DNA of 64,000 nt from Hypomyces perniciosus. Its lineage: Eukaryota > Ascomycota > Sordariomycetes > Hypocreales > Hypocreaceae. Under the pieces are notes generated by a model. That model was not told the DNA's origin, made no database searches, and worked only from the letters and a program-made list of their open reading frames with translations. The position numbers and the translations under genes were made by a program. Every line of letters begins with the position of its first letter. Position 1 is the first letter of the stretch. The DNA lies in NCBI GenBank assembly GCA_008477525.1, contig SPDT01000001.1, positions 310,001-374,000 of the forward strand, read 5' to 3'. Below are positions 1 through 13,200 of this stretch, piece after piece.

Positions 1-1
1 C

Positions 2-1206
2 GGTGCGACCGAGAGCAACAACATGAGCATCAAGGGCGTCGCACGCTTCTTCGGCCGTTCTGGCAAGAAGAAGCACATCATCACAACCCAGACTGAGCAC
101 AAGTGCGTCCTAGACAGCTGCCGGCATCTGCAGGATGAAGGGTTCGAGATTACGTATCTGTCTGTCCAGAACAACGGATTGATTCGGATGGAAGATCTCG
201 AGGCAGCCATTCGGCCGGACACTGCTCTGGTCAGTGTGATGGCAGTCAACAACGAGATTGGAGTCATTCAACCACTCGAGCAGATTGGCAAACTCTGCCG
301 TGAGAAGAAGATTTTCTTTCACACAGATGCTGCGCAGGCTGTTGGCAAGATTCCCATGGATGTCAATGCCATGAACATTGACCTCATGTCAATATCGTCA
401 CATAAGATTTACGGGCCTAAGGGAATTGGCGCATGCTATGTACGGAGACGACCAAGGGTCAGACTCGACCCCCTCATCACAGGCGGTGGACAGGAACGAG
501 GTCTGAGGAGTGGTACTCTAGCACCACCCTTGGTCGTTGGTTTCGGCGAGGCCTGCCGCATCGCCAGCGAAGAGCTCCAGGTATGTAGAGTCTTTCCCCC
601 CGATCCTACATTTACCCCACCACATATGATGATCCGCTTTATACATGCATGGCTTTCTGAATGGCACGTGACAAGGCCGTTCGTGTTGAGTGTAGCAACC
701 TATCTGATTTATGCCATTGTTCCTATTATTTGTTGGCCTTCAATCAGATCGATCCGGATCACTAACCGAGGCTTATTCTATAGTATGATTCAAAACGAAT
801 CAAGTTTTTGTCAGATCGCCTGCTGAACGGCCTGCTGGCTATGGAGCACACTTCTCAAAACGGCGACCCTAACTCCTTTTATCCTGGCTGCGTCAATGTG
901 TCATTTGCTTATGTCGAAGGCGAATCCTTGCTCATGGCACTAAAGGATATTGCCCTGTCTTCCGGCAGTGCATGCACTTCGGCCTCACTTGAACCGAGCT
1001 ACGTCCTCCGAGCGCTTGGAAACAGCGACGAGAATGCGCATAGCAGCATTCGGTTTGGTATTGGCCGCTTCACCACGGAAGCCGAGATTGACTACGTGTT
1101 GAAGGCGGTACAGGAGCGTGTCACGTTCTTGCGTGAGCTGAGTCCGTTGTGGGAGTTGGTACAGGAGGGTATTGATCTTAACACGATCCAGTGGAGTCAA
1201 CATTAA
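2..1206 (+). CDS. NFS1: Cysteine desulfurase NFS1, mitochondrial (5' end missing)
   Basis: PLP enzyme that takes sulfur from cysteine (cysteine to alanine plus persulfide) for Fe-S cluster assembly and tRNA thiolation, in the mitochondrial matrix. The reading frame is already open at base 2 (residues [12 protein letters not shown]), so the N-terminal part, including any presequence, lies left of the window. Exons are 2-580 and 784-1206, separated by a 203-bp intron (donor GTATGT, acceptor TATAG), joined in phase 0 after the residues EELQ. The PLP lysine is visible in [10 protein letters not shown], the catalytic cysteine loop in [10 protein letters not shown], and the eukaryotic C-terminus ends in IQWSQH. 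The visible 333 residues match the family without gaps, by recall. An ATG at base 23 is internal and is not the start. Confidence 0.95.
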
Positions 1207-1805
1207 CGTCTCTTTTTGCACATTTTTGAGAGTTATTATGAATTGGGTTTAAGGGGTCCGACCGGCTGGGGTGCCGGATTTGCGCCAGCCGTATCGCTGT
1301 AACAGAATTGTATTACCATGATACCGCACGTTAAATATTATGAACACGATTTAATGACATTCCAGAAGATGAACAGAAGGATATGCTTGTCTTGCTTTGC
1401 TTTTGTGATGGCTGTAGCGTTCACGATGATTGAGGATGTTGGGAGGATGGCGTCTACTTTGTTGTTTCAGCGCGGCCAGAACCAAGTCAGGGCAATTTGG
1501 CTGCCGACATCTACAATGATTCTATACCCGATACTTCGTATAAACATTTCTGATATTCGAGCTCGCCTGGTTTAATGTTGCCGGAGAAGCTGAACGCGTT
1601 GTGCTGATGAGGGCCGTTGCGGCACATACGTCAGAGATCCATTCGACTTAGACATCATACAGAGCAATGGTTCCAATGATCTCATCCTCTTTTCCAATGG
1701 ATGAATGCCAATGTCCCAAATGGGGCAATGAGCTGAACGGAAGAGGAAATGTGAAGTAAATCATGTCTTGACTCTTGAGCCGAGTACCCTGTAGTTCGCG
1801 ACTCA

Positions 1806-1960
1806 TGACGTCACTGTGCCACCCTTCTTGGGAACGGCCTTGATGACATCAATTCTGTGATGCGCCACGACGCTCGATGGCGTCATGGACGTCATTCGCA
1901 AACGGTCAAGTTGGATTGGGTTCAGTTGTTACTATTGTCAACGGCTTCCTGATGTCGTCA
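1806..1960 (+). promoter_or_regulatory. Cluster of CRE/ATF-like sites
   Basis: A perfect TGACGTCA palindrome lies at 1806-1813. It is followed by TGATGACATCA at 1841-1851, CGTCA at 1881-1885, ACGTCA at 1889-1894 and CGTCA at 1956-1960. These are the binding words of CREB/ATF-type bZIP factors, which in fungi (the Atf1/AtfA family) drive osmotic and oxidative stress genes. Position 170-320 bp upstream of a stress-type gene supports function, but binding is inferred. Confidence 0.55.
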
Positions 1961-2001
1961 CAGCATGTGAAGACCGTTGTCATCATGAAGTCCATTTTGG
2001 A

Positions 2002-2009
2002 TATATAAA
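2002..2009 (+). promoter_or_regulatory. TATA box of the CsbD-like gene
   Basis: TATATAAA-like sequence (ATATATAAAT at 2001-2010), about 120 bp upstream of the ATG at 2128. It lies downstream of the in-frame ATG at 1885, so it argues against that earlier start. Confidence 0.6.
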
Positions 2010-2127
2010 TCCCCTACCACGCCTCCATCTAGCACTTGTCCTTTCAATACTCTCCAATCAACACTCTCACATCACAGAGACTCAACAACTTCTACAACAA
2101 AAGTACCATTCAATCAACACGTTCATC

Positions 2128-2733
2128 ATGTCTACCAACGACAACAACAATAACGCTTCCACCCTCAAGTCCTACGTCGACTCCGCCACAGGTGCTGTCC
2201 AGAGCATGATTGGCAACGTGACCGGAAACAACGGCGACCAAGTCCAAGGCCAGCTGCGAAAGGACAAGGCCGATGCCGAGTATGAAGCTTCCCAGGATGC
2301 CCACGCCAAAATCCCCGGTGGCACCTTGTCCAGCTCAGGGGCTTTCGCCAAAGACGACCCCAACCGAGGGCAGGGCTCATGGAACCAGACCGTGGGTGCC
2401 GCCAAGGAGACCCTGGGTGGCCTTCTCGGTAATGAGGTATGTCATGTTCCTCCCCTACTTTTCAAGAGTTTCTCCTAACATCCTGTGTAGTCGTTGAAGT
2501 CTGCTGGTCGCCAGCAAAACCTCGAGGGCCAACAACAAGAGGCCAAGGGCCAGCTCAGCGATTATGGCTCTGGTCTTGCCAATCGAGCCCAGGGAACCGT
2601 TGGCGGTGCTGTTTCTGGATTTACTGGTGATAAGGAGGGTCAGGAGCACTACCAAAAGCTGCATGATGAGGGTAAGACACAGCAGCGTGGTGCTGAGCAT
2701 GACATCCGGAAGCAGTCGGAGTCAAACTACTAA
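2128..2733 (+). CDS. CsbD-like stress protein (Hmp1-type 'cruciform DNA recognition' family)
   Basis: Predicted hydrophilic protein of 183 residues. Exons are 2128-2436 and 2491-2733, with a 54-bp intron (GTATGT...GTGTAG) in phase 0. It has repeated G-N/Q-x-V-Q/E-G-Q-L/Q-type segments with TGAVQSMIG and VGAAKETLGGLLGN near the N-terminal half and GQQQEAKGQL, QGTVGGAVSGFTGD in the second half. These are the helical glycine-capped repeats of CsbD-like stress proteins, which fungal annotations often call mismatched base pair/cruciform DNA recognition protein (Hmp1). No signal peptide or membrane segment. The start at 2128 is chosen because a TATA box lies about 120 bp upstream; an in-frame ATG at 1885 would add 81 unlikely residues. 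The CRE-like sites upstream suggest stress induction (inference). Confidence 0.8.
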
Positions 2734-3043
2734 GGGGGTGATTACTGGTGAAGGATAATGACAGCATAGAGAAGGATATGTCCTCGAGGAGGCTGTAGAA
2801 AGATACCCTAACAATCCAATATTGTCATGATTATACAATATGACTACGAAAGTAGCCACACTCACAAATCGAATTTCGTTCCCATGGCATTATTTCAACT
2901 CATATTTAACGACCAAGTCTGTCTTATATAGTGAGTAGCTATTTCCAGTCCATTCTGTGTTGTTTCTGGCTCGAAAGAATTTGGCCAACACTGTCACCCC
3001 TATCTCTCCAACCATGCCCTGCATCGCAATCCAGATACACTTG
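2734..3043. other. Intergenic between convergent genes
   Basis: Short AT-rich spacer between the stop codons of two convergent genes. It holds their 3' untranslated regions and nothing else I can recognise. Confidence 0.6.
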
Positions 3044-4580
3044 CTACGTAGCATCCTGACCGACGATGTTGGTCTGACTCTCGCTCCTTGTGGGTTCTTG
3101 AGTCTTGTTCGGCTTTGACGCGCGAACCATCCAGGTTGACACGAGTGTAATAAGCGATACGGCCATTCCCAGGCAGAATGGCAACCCCAGCCACGACCCC
3201 AACCCGACATTAAATAACGTACCAATGATCAACTGAAAGATCAAGAGGCCCAATACCTCTATGGCAACCAACATGCCAAACACAGATCCCGTGCTTTGCT
3301 CACCCTTGAAAACCACGATCATTGTACGACATAATGTCGGGACACCAGATCCAAGGGAGGAAATAACGAGACCCAGTATGATGAGGCTCTTTTCGCTGAT
3401 TATGAGGAGGAAGAGTGAGCCGAACATGAAGAGAACGGTGCTGGCGCGGGCGAGGATGCGATCACGCTGAAACGACTCCTGGGCGGTTTTCTTGTGGAGG
3501 ATGTAGGATACCACTGGCAGGATGAGGAGCAGCGTTATGAGCGTGACGCCAGCGCTGAGGGACGTGAGAAGTGCGGACCGCTCGAGGGGCCAGTTGAACT
3601 GGATGGGCATGAGGCGCATGACGATGCCATACTGGGATGATGCAGCAGGCATAACGAGAGAGGCACCGGGGAGGAGATAGATAGCTGGGCGGGTGAATAG
3701 AATCTTGAGGGTATCCTTAATGGAAGTCAACGTTTCCGTGTTGCTACCGCCCTCCCGTGGCACTGTCGTGTCCCTCTTGGGAAGAGTTTCGGGCATGAAC
3801 AACGCCAGGGACAGACCGCCAAAAGCTATCAGGCCGAGCTCAACGTAAAGGGGGTGCCAAATGGAGATCTCTGCTAGATGGCTTGCCATCAGGGGGCCAA
3901 AGAGCGCCGCTGAGAGGACCGCGCCGACAGCCCATTGGAAGCAAGTTGCCCTGTATTTTGTGAGTTGATGCTCAATAATACAGCCTTCATGGAGGAGATA
4001 AATATGAGTTTCTTTTTACCTTTTCGATTCGGCTATTACATCCGAGATGCTGGTGAAGACCATGGCTTCTGCCACGCCTCGACCACCGCCTAGGAGGAGC
4101 ATTGGTCCCGCAGCCCAGACTGCTCTGAGGGGGACTTGTCTCCAGTTTCGGAGGATAAGAAGTATGAATCCTTCGGAAAGGAAGAGACTGAAGATACTCA
4201 TAAGTAGGATGGGAACGCGGCCAATACGATCAGCCAAGGCACCCAGGGGCAGCGAAACCAAAGCACCTATCCTCATCGTTAGCATTCAAGAACCATGAAA
4301 AGATAAAGGCACAAATTCACACACTGCAAAGAGTAGCAGAGACGTCAAAACCAATATCAATCAAGTTCAGCTCCCGCTGTATGGCCTCATTGTGACAGTC
4401 CTCCTCTGGAAGAAGTTCATCCGAGGTGAGGTTGAAGTGTCGTTTGCAGATGATGTCCTGCTCTATCCTCGTTGTAGGAAAGCCACTTATCGATAATCCA
4501 AGATTGATGAGCCAGAGATTGACGACGAGAAGAGGCATGATCCATTTTACTGGAATCGTCGGACGGCGAAGCAGCGCCAT
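3044..4580 (-). CDS. Major facilitator superfamily transporter
   Basis: Membrane transporter with substrate unknown. Exons (minus strand) are 4580-4321, 4271-4020 and 3950-3044, giving 472 residues. The introns are short (about 49 and 69 bp); the boundaries of the first are less certain because its branch site TGCTAAC lies very close to the acceptor. The first hydrophobic segment follows the start (IMPLLVVNLWLINLGLSI). The MFS motif A is GALADRIGR after the first splice junction. About eleven to twelve hydrophobic segments follow, with the usual polar central loop (LPKRDTTVPREGG region) and a polar C-terminal tail. A stop lies one codon upstream of the ATG, so this start is the only one in frame. 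Fungal MFS proteins of this kind often export small molecules, but nothing here fixes the substrate. Confidence 0.85.
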
Positions 4581-7500
4581 GATTTAACGAGTGTGTATGC
4601 TGTCTGCACCGATGGAGAAGATGGTATTTGCCGATTTTTGGAGGAAGCAGACATCACAGAGTTGGAGTGATACCTTTTTGATGAATTCGAAGCTCGGGTG
4701 CGAGCAAACGGGTAAATACATCATCTGAGCGCAGTGTTGTTTGCCTGATGTCTTTGTTGGCCCGACAAAGGCGGATGAGAACAATAGGAAGCCAAACGCG
4801 ACAATGGCTATTGGGCGGCCAGCTGCATACGTGAAGGTACAGTCAAATACCAGCAGTGTTGGCTTCATGAATTGAATTCCGAACAATGGCGGCGACTTTT
4901 GAGAAATCTTTTTGACTTGTATCCGCGCCTTTTACTTTTATTTACTTGTAAGGTGTTGACTTGACCTTGCATTAATGGACGGGTTAACTTCAAGGGGAAC
5001 GTGAGGATTTCGACCAATAGAAATAAAAAAGGATTAATAGAGTCATTGGGCTAAGTCATGAGAATATGTATTGAAATTGAAATATGGTATATTATTTCTT
5101 CCATGTTTACAACTTTCCGTGTTTCCTTTTGTATGGATCTTAAAGCTCCTACCTAGGTACCTTGCAGTCGCGCATGACTTTGACATTTAATGTCCGGATG
5201 GGTGATGATTTTATTAACCTCTTTTCATGTAACCTTAAAAAGAAGATATCCAGAGGCCTTAATACGGATCCTCCGAACGATGATATATACTCTCGTGACT
5301 CCGTTGGTCATGGCCCCTAACACTGCAGCTCGCCTCTCTAATGAGTGACTGTAGAGGGGTGATGAGAGCGCTGTTCCGATGATGGAGCAATCCCAACTGG
5401 GATATGAACAACAGCCTGCTTTTCTTCCTACTTTGCCTCCTTGGCCGGGAGGACCGAGCCTTGTGGACGCATGGATAGGACGGCATGGCTCCTGTCCGCG
5501 GCCGCCTGCAGAAATAGATGCGTGCTACGAAGTACACACATTTCACAGCTTCATTTCAGCCTCGTCGTTTCCGAGGCGACTTCGCGGGAAACAACAAAAT
5601 CCTTCGCGATGCTATGCAGCAGTCTATGACGCCGAAAAGCCCATTTTTACGGGGAAGTGTGTATGTACCCTTCTCTACTCCGTATGGAAGTCAGCCACGT
5701 TGTTGGAGGGATCCCGCGGCTCGCTGCATTACCAGTTTCTAGGTTTGCTCCTGTTGTGTAACTGCGATAATTGAGCATCATGGTATTACTAGTACTCCGT
5801 ACATAGATTGCAAAAACCGGGAGGAGAAGGATTCAATGCCGCCCCGATGCTGATCCGCAGATGTCCGAAGGTTCGGAGATGTGTGGGTTGGTTGGTTTGC
5901 CGTTCCTAATGCTGATCGTACCTTTTTAATAATAGCCAATACGCACGAAGTACGAAGAAGTCTGCTGGTAGAATGCAGCAGACATTGAACGAAATAAAAG
6001 GTCTAGTGGTATTGAGCTGGCATGCAGAATGCATGCACGTCCTGTACTCTGTACTGTACGTTTTTGAAGCGTAGCGAGGCCTCCCCATGTGCAAACACAG
6101 CACAAACATGCGTGGTGAGACCGGCTGACAGAGCCTTCAGGGCTTGCAGCATGTAGGATTTTGTTTGCTCCTGATCCTCGCAGTGCTCCTTGGATGCAGA
6201 TGCGGTCAGCCGTTTAGGCAATCCTAAGGAGAAAGGATAAGCAGTTAATGGCCAATCTTGTCCCGAAGTCCGGAGGCATGGACCACCGCCAATTCGTCCT
6301 GTAAGCGGCGTTGAGGATCAACAGGGAATCTGCAACCCAGTGCCAGTGGCTGGAATCAAGCATGTTCATGCATGAAGAAAGACAATAATATGAAACGAAC
6401 CAGATCGGCCTACTCCGGCATGCGACTGGACAAATTGTACAAGATATTGCTCATCTTTCGGGCGAGATGAGCACGATGACTACCGGGTATGGATGGTCGC
6501 TAATTCCGCTCGCTGTCCATCTCCACAAGCCTCGTGGACATCATGCTGTGTTCGCAGGAGATGTACGAGTACGAGTAACACACACCACCAACCAGCCCGA
6601 CTCAAGAAAGCGGCCACGCAATACTCGTACGGCCAAGATGGGCGAAGGATTCTGAACAATGCACTCACGCCTTGGCTTTGAGCGAGCACCGTGTTGCTTT
6701 TTGTGCGTACATCACAGATTGGGTACGGAGTAGACTTTCTGAGACACGATGGGCTGGTGCTGAGAGCGCTACCCCATATGTGGATTAAGGTAGACAATCG
6801 AGATACGCGATGGGCGAAAGATGCCATAGGTCCAGGTTGACACATCTGCACTGCACTCAAGCCCTTGTCGACTCCTCCCCACGTTACTCGTACCTGTCCC
6901 TTCCACTTTTCCCTCATATGCCGTACCAATCAGCGGCTAGCCGTTGATGAAGTCCAGTCCACTCCTTTGGCGACGATAGCGAGAAAACGCGGGCATGCGT
7001 GCGCCGTGGCTGAAAGTTCAGTCAAACGGATTAGCCGTTGGCTGAAGAATTGGCTGGCAGTGCTACTCCTATGCATGATGCGTTGTAGTATACTCGTAGA
7101 TGGCCAGAAGGAAGCCATCTCAACAGCTACGCTGTCCGTTTTTGGCTGTCTTGCAGCTCCTGCTTGACGATGGGATGGAGGATGACGGCTGATGCTTTGG
7201 TCTTCGATGCCGATCCGCGAGTGCGCCCGTGTCTGTGCGAGACACGACGACTGTCAGAAAAGCTGAGGTCACGATGGACGATGTCCGTTCCGATTTGGCG
7301 ACCCTGACTGTGGCTGGCTTATTTACTGTGAGTGGGGAAGTGATTTTATTACCCTGGTCAGTTTTCGTGGGGAGCCGTGATGACCGAGAAATTGAGGATG
7401 TCTTGAACATGATAACGGAAAGGTTGAGACGCTTTTGTATGTGTGTCTGTGTCGTCCGTGTCCGTGTCCGTGTCTTGTGTGTGTCTGTGTGCATGCATTG

Positions 7501-10234
7501 TGTGTGTTCGTAGTATCTATGTTATGTGCGTTTGCAGGTTGCAACGTCCCTGCATACACGAATACATACATACATGGATACAGCAATTGTAGGGACTTCA
7601 TCGCCTTTGATCAGCCTTATGTCGGGGGACGGGGCACGCACAGAGAGAATAAAGTGCCGATGTTCTCCGTAAAGCCGATGCCTAATGCTTGTTGTTTGAT
7701 CGACAGCGGGCAAACTTTTGATGACGATGTAAGGGACAAAAGGGCGTACGGGGGGGCCTGAGAGACTAGTAGTAGTATATGCACTGTATGTACTCCGTAC
7801 TCTGCATGCACAAGGCCCGGGGATCAATTGATATCGACAGCAGGCCCATTCTCCATGTACGGACGGAGTACGAGTAGTACCTACGGTAGAAGTACTACTA
7901 CTACTAGGTACTAGTATCAATAAACTGGTAATAAAAGACCCATTGGCATTCTCGATTGAGAGTCAACCGCGAGATTGGCCCATGTTGGTGCAGGCTTCTT
8001 ACACGTGCGATGACATGCCGTACTACCAACTTATAAATCAGTAGTGTTGAATTGCTTCGGGACTACGGAATACTAGATACTAGACTAGACGCCTCTGTCA
8101 TTCTGAAGAGATTTGTGCACACAAGCGAACAAAAGAACCACCTCATTTGCCATTCGTGTTGCTTGACTCAATGTCCCTATTTGGACACTTGAAATCTATC
8201 AACGCACAACTACTCCGTATCTGGGGCCTATTATTGATTAGTACTCGTACTCGTAGTACTACTACTAGCAGTACTAGTAGCGATTGTTTGTGATGGGCCT
8301 GCGTCTGCAATGCGTCTCGGTCCGCCATCTCCCTTTGTTCCGATCACTGATCTGATGAGAGGACATGCATGATGCTACCAGGCATTTCACCGCAACGGAC
8401 CATACCCGCCTCAATTTTTCTCTCTACGAGTACGAGTATGTATGTGCTCCGTGCTCTGTACTCCGTACAACAAGGACCCAACTGTGGTGCAAAAAGCATT
8501 TACGAGTACACACACCGCACAAATTACTATCAAATTGTTCTTGTGGTCTTGGTAGTGAAATTGCCATGTACTAGTGGATACATGCCATTGTCCGGAGGAC
8601 TTGGAGCGTTAAATGGTCTAAATTACACCTCGTAAAAACACATGGATACTGGATAAATTCAGAGGCATTTGTCACCAGCCGCATCCCGCTGTCATATTCA
8701 CTCCTCGTACGAGTATAGTATATAACGACTGACAATCACCTTGACAAAGCATCATTCATTGTCCGCCTATCTCCGAAAGCAAACGGATGAGCCGGACAAG
8801 GATCATTGGCGGACGTCCAGGGGGCGACGACTCGGACGGGGAATGGTCCTGCATGAATGGTGGGCTCTGGATGGGATGGATGGCCCATGGAAGCCCTAAT
8901 GCATCCCGCCATCGTTCTTCAGTCAATGCCAACCCCTGAACGTGGTGGACTGGACGGTTCAAGCTGACTGATTTGGGGGCTGGGTCCCTTTTGACGGGTC
9001 GGCTGCAGGCTTGTACGAAAGCGCAGCCCACAGACTCCGGACTAGCATCGCTGATGATCCATCACATCAACACAAAAGGCCTCCCCCCTGGTCGCCTTGT
9101 TCGCCGTCTGGGGCCCCCAAGTTCCGCAGCCCAACTGCCAACTGCCAGTCTCCCACCAGAAAGGCACAATGGGTAGCGGGGACTGTGGCTGGGATTTTAC
9201 GTGTAGAGACCCGCATACGCGTCGGCCGAAATGGCACTGGAGCTGTGGAAGCAGACCTAAAAAAAAAATAAAAAAAAAGACGGATATTTCCCGTCCGCGT
9301 AGTAGTAGTATTACCTACTTGTACGAGTATGGGTTGATGTTTGTAGTACTACTGCTACTAGTACGAAGGTGTTGTAGATCCTCGCCGGCGTAGTATTATG
9401 CAGATGAGGAAAATAAAACTAGACCTTCCAGCATCTTAATTAACAGCACACCCCCTGACCTCCTCCCCAGTCCCTGCCTGGCCCTGCCTTGTCTTGTCTT
9501 GTCTTGTCTTGTCTTGTATCGTACGGAGTATCAGACAGAGCAATTGTGCATTTGTCTGGTGCGCCTCCTGTTTTGCTTTTTCCTTTAACTTGGAGCTACG
9601 ATATGACGCTATTTTTGCTTCTTTCGCTCTGACGCTGTCAAGGTACGTCTAAACGGCCATTTCCCACGACGGCGCAAACACTTTTTCCCTTTCTTCCTCT
9701 GCCTCTGCCTCCTCCTCCTCTGGACTGGTCTGGCCTGCTCGTACATACAGCGTACACTCGCCTGCTCCTCGCGACCTCACGATCGTTATTCGGAGATCCC
9801 CCCCGCGGTTTCGGCATCATCATCGTCATGTGTGTGTAGAGGTGGTACCACCAGCACGTCACAGTCACGGATGCACGCACCAGCTTCTCTTTGTGTCTCA
9901 TATCCTCGTCCTCGTCCTCTTTAGAGCCATGTGCTTGCGGGCCTGCCGTCCTTCCAGCCGTTCGATTGTGTCCCGATCCTGCTTGTACTAATTGCAACCA
10001 GGGGCTCTCTCTCCGTGACTCTTGTCTTTGGAGCATAGCCTCGGCCCCATTGCCGCGAAATTGCTGTCTGGCACATCGCCTCTTTGCATCAACCTCCTCG
10101 GCGAGTCGCAGAACCTGATAGGGCGCGAACGGTGCTGCCTGTCGCCATAATTCTATAACTCCGCAATACCCACGTCGTACCCGATCGAGAGTTCGTCCCA
10201 TAATCATTGCAGAGATCACACCACCACCACAGCA
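4581..10234. other. 5.6-kb gene-free, repeat-rich region
   Basis: Many ORFs of 60-235 codons are present, but none shows a recognisable domain, a convincing splice pattern or coding-like composition. The region carries seven exact copies of TACTCCGTA/TACGGAGTA, many TACGAGTA and TAG/TAC trinucleotide runs, a GT/GTC-rich stretch at about 7438-7511 and a CTTGT tandem repeat at 9488-9517. The last few hundred bases are probably the promoter and 5' leader of the gene at 10235. A lineage-specific gene or long non-coding RNA cannot be excluded. Confidence 0.6.
9488..9517. repeat. CTTGT tandem repeat, six copies
   Basis: Six uninterrupted copies of CTTGT, followed closely by a TACGGAGTA word at 9522-9530. 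Located about 0.7 kb upstream of the large scaffold-like gene. Confidence 0.95.
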
Positions 10235-13200
10235 ATGACGAGCCCGACTACCGAGTCTCGGCCAACGTCGAGCATCGCATCGCCGCGTTTTATGAGATCG
10301 CGAACCCAAAGCATTTCCAGTGACAGACCCTCGACCATCAGTCATGGCCTCTCGTTGCCGCCCCTGTCTGTATCACCAGAGGCAGCGTTCATTGCCGCAA
10401 CCGCAGCCTCCCAGATTATCACCAACGACCATGACAACCACGCGGGCACCTGGTACGATCAAAATGGCATTGAGCCCTCGGGAGAGACTGCCTTGGTGTC
10501 CCCTGCTGCTCTACACCTAGTCAACGGCTTCCTTGATCAGCTGCTTTTCAGCTTCCTTCAAGTAGCCAAATCCACTTCCCTCGCCACCCTCCGACCTGCC
10601 GTTTCTCAGGTTCTTAAACCGAAGCTTGGCAACGACACCATTCACAACGCCAATGAGGAGCTGCGCGAATACCTTGGTGGCGCTGATGAGGAGGACTATG
10701 CGGAACCTCAGAATGCCCGTGATTGGGATGTCGAGCTGGTCTGGAAGCGAACGAGACTAAGATGCATGGTATACTCCTCTCTCGGAGACCTCGAGGAAGA
10801 AGACGAGGATATGTACATGGAGCAAGAGAATCTCGAGATCGGCGCTCACGAGCAGAAATCCGACATCATTTCTCCGGCTGTGGCCATCTTTCTGACATCA
10901 GTCATGGAATACATGGGGGAGCTGACCCTCACCGTGGCTAGCCAAGCAGCCTGCCAGAGGGTGCGAGCGAAGATTGAAAAGGAAATCAAAGACGGCACAC
11001 GCAACCCCAACGACCTCGCCGACCGGATTGTAGTGGACGAGATGGACATGGAGCGAGTTGCTCTTGATCGAACCCTGGGGCGGTTGTGGCGTGGATGGAA
11101 GAAGAGAATGCGCACGCCAGCTGTCGAGTCCCTTGGTCGGGCCTTGTCTGTCAGTCATTCAAGACAGGAAAACTATAACGCTGAGTCGCATGCTCCAAGG
11201 ACTCCTAACAGTGATGGGGGGAGGCTTGAAGATCATGTCGAGGACCCCATTGCTGAGGATATCGATCCTATGAACATTCCCTTGCCCATGGGCGACAATG
11301 ATGTCGAGGAGATAGAAGTACCTGGGCTGGCGCGCCACAGCGACAATGAAGAAGATGAGGACGAGGAGCCTAAGCATGAGATTCGTCGCCTCAAGTCATT
11401 TGTTGTCTGCTCTGCTGCGGCCCATAGTCAACGGACGCCAGCTCCTACCCTGCGACATGCCGTCACACCTCACAAGAGATCCAATTCGTTGCCTACGTCT
11501 AAGCGAGCAGTCTTTTATGCCATAGCTCGGCCTAGCACGAGGACTGGAACGATTTGCACACCAGTTGATTCGAGTGATGCTGAGGATAGCCCGGCCAACC
11601 AAAGTGCGGAAGTAGTTGACATTCAAGAGATCTCCCAGACCAAGAAAGCAACCCCAAGGCCGACACTCGCAATGAACACTCGACTGGCAAGAATCAGTGG
11701 AAGAGATGACTCGACAGTTGCATCTAACGATGCGGATGAAGTTGCTACATATGAGAAAGCTGAGATTTTAACTTCGTCTCGAGTGTCAGTTGGTAGCACG
11801 TCATCTCGTTCTGTCTCAGATTCCGGCAAAGCTATTCACGTCAGAAGATCGTCGAGTGTGCATTCCGCACGCATCATCGACGTTCCTGCGCCTAGAAGTC
11901 CTATTGCTCCGCATTCGCCATCCTTTGAGACGACAGAACGTCCTCGGCCCGTCAGTCTGTCAAGCTCTAGTCCTCTTGTGCAATCTTTTAGTGCAGAGGA
12001 GTCACGGAGAGCGAAGGCTACTGACCATGGCGCCCGGGCGGCGACGACGACTGTCTCGTCGACAAGGTCTTCGATTGACAGGGTGAAACCCTCATTGCAA
12101 AATGCAGCCACCATCTCAGAATCTGAAGAAGAAGTGGACGACCGCTCTGCTAAAACCAGTGGTATTGCTCATGCTGCCCCATCACCACGCAGTAAAGATC
12201 AACCTAGCCATGTTGCCCATCTCTTGCAGACAAATTTTAGACAAACAGATAGGACATCGCCCTCTCCCAAGGCTGAACAAGCCCCTCCCGGCACAAAGAT
12301 GGCGACGCTCAACAAGGCTGGTTCATTTGCAGAAGATCAAAGTCCGGAGATTCCCCGTAAGTCAACGGGTTACTCCAGCTGGCAGCCTCCCAAAAATGAA
12401 GGCAAAGGAATGGCAGTGGTTGAGCGCACGAGATCAAAAGAAACTGAGGAAGAAGTGACAGTGCCCTTGCATTCCATTGTGCCACCCCGACAGATCCACA
12501 CCTCTGGATCTTCTGGATCTTCCGCAACTGGACGACTCAAGGCACTCCGAACGTCAGAGGATTCTCCAAGTCGCGCTGAGTGTGTGGCTCGCAACTTTGA
12601 GGAATTAATTCAGAGCAACCAGACCATCACGTATACCCTGACACCAGAAAATATGCGCGATATCGATGTACGTGCCATCTCCTCCCACCTTCTAAACTAT
12701 ACTGACAATTGTGCAGGTCAAAACGTCTCTTGATACCCCTGTGGTGGCGAAGTTCTCCCGCAAAAGTGAAGAAATCCGGGGTGGTCCCTCATCTGAGACC
12801 AACGGATCGCCCTCGGGTCAACGTGCGACACCTACAGGTTCTCAAACTCCTCCTGAACACAAACCCACTGGGCCCATTCCTCGAGCACCAGTAGGCGCGG
12901 CCATTGCTTCGGGTCGCGTAGGGGGACCTCAGGCTCGGGATGCGCGTGGCCGCATTGAATCTGTGGCAGACATTGCTGAGTTCATCAAATCCACTGGACC
13001 GCCCAGTGAGAGAGGACCAGTTTCTTTGCGGAGTGTCCACGTCTCAAGTAGTCCAGTGAAGGGAAGCATCGACTCTCGCCGAGTATCCATAACGAGCAAC
13101 CACAGCAATAACAGTCGCTATCGCTACCAGCCCCGAGATGCTCGTGCCGACCGCAGAGCCGACAACTCAGACCTCATCGACTTTATTCGTCAGGGTCCGC

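Larger units (their letters stand above)
1207..2127. other. Intergenic: NFS1 3' end and CsbD-like gene promoter
   Basis: No convincing gene. An 85-codon ORF at 1318-1575 has no recognisable features. The right half (1800-1960) carries a cluster of ACGTCA-type sites, and a TATA box lies near 2002, so it probably serves as the promoter of the gene at 2128. Confidence 0.6.

Noticed and set aside
1885..2127. In-frame N-terminal extension of the CsbD-like protein
   Set aside because: A TATA box at about 2002 lies inside it, and the residues are unlike the family.
4584..4886. 100-codon ORF directly upstream of the MFS gene
   Set aside because: In the same frame but closed by TAA one codon before the MFS ATG; no features. 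At most an upstream ORF.
9638..10345. 235-codon minus-strand ORF
   Set aside because: Arg/Gly-rich, overlaps the start of the large plus-strand gene and its promoter; no family features.
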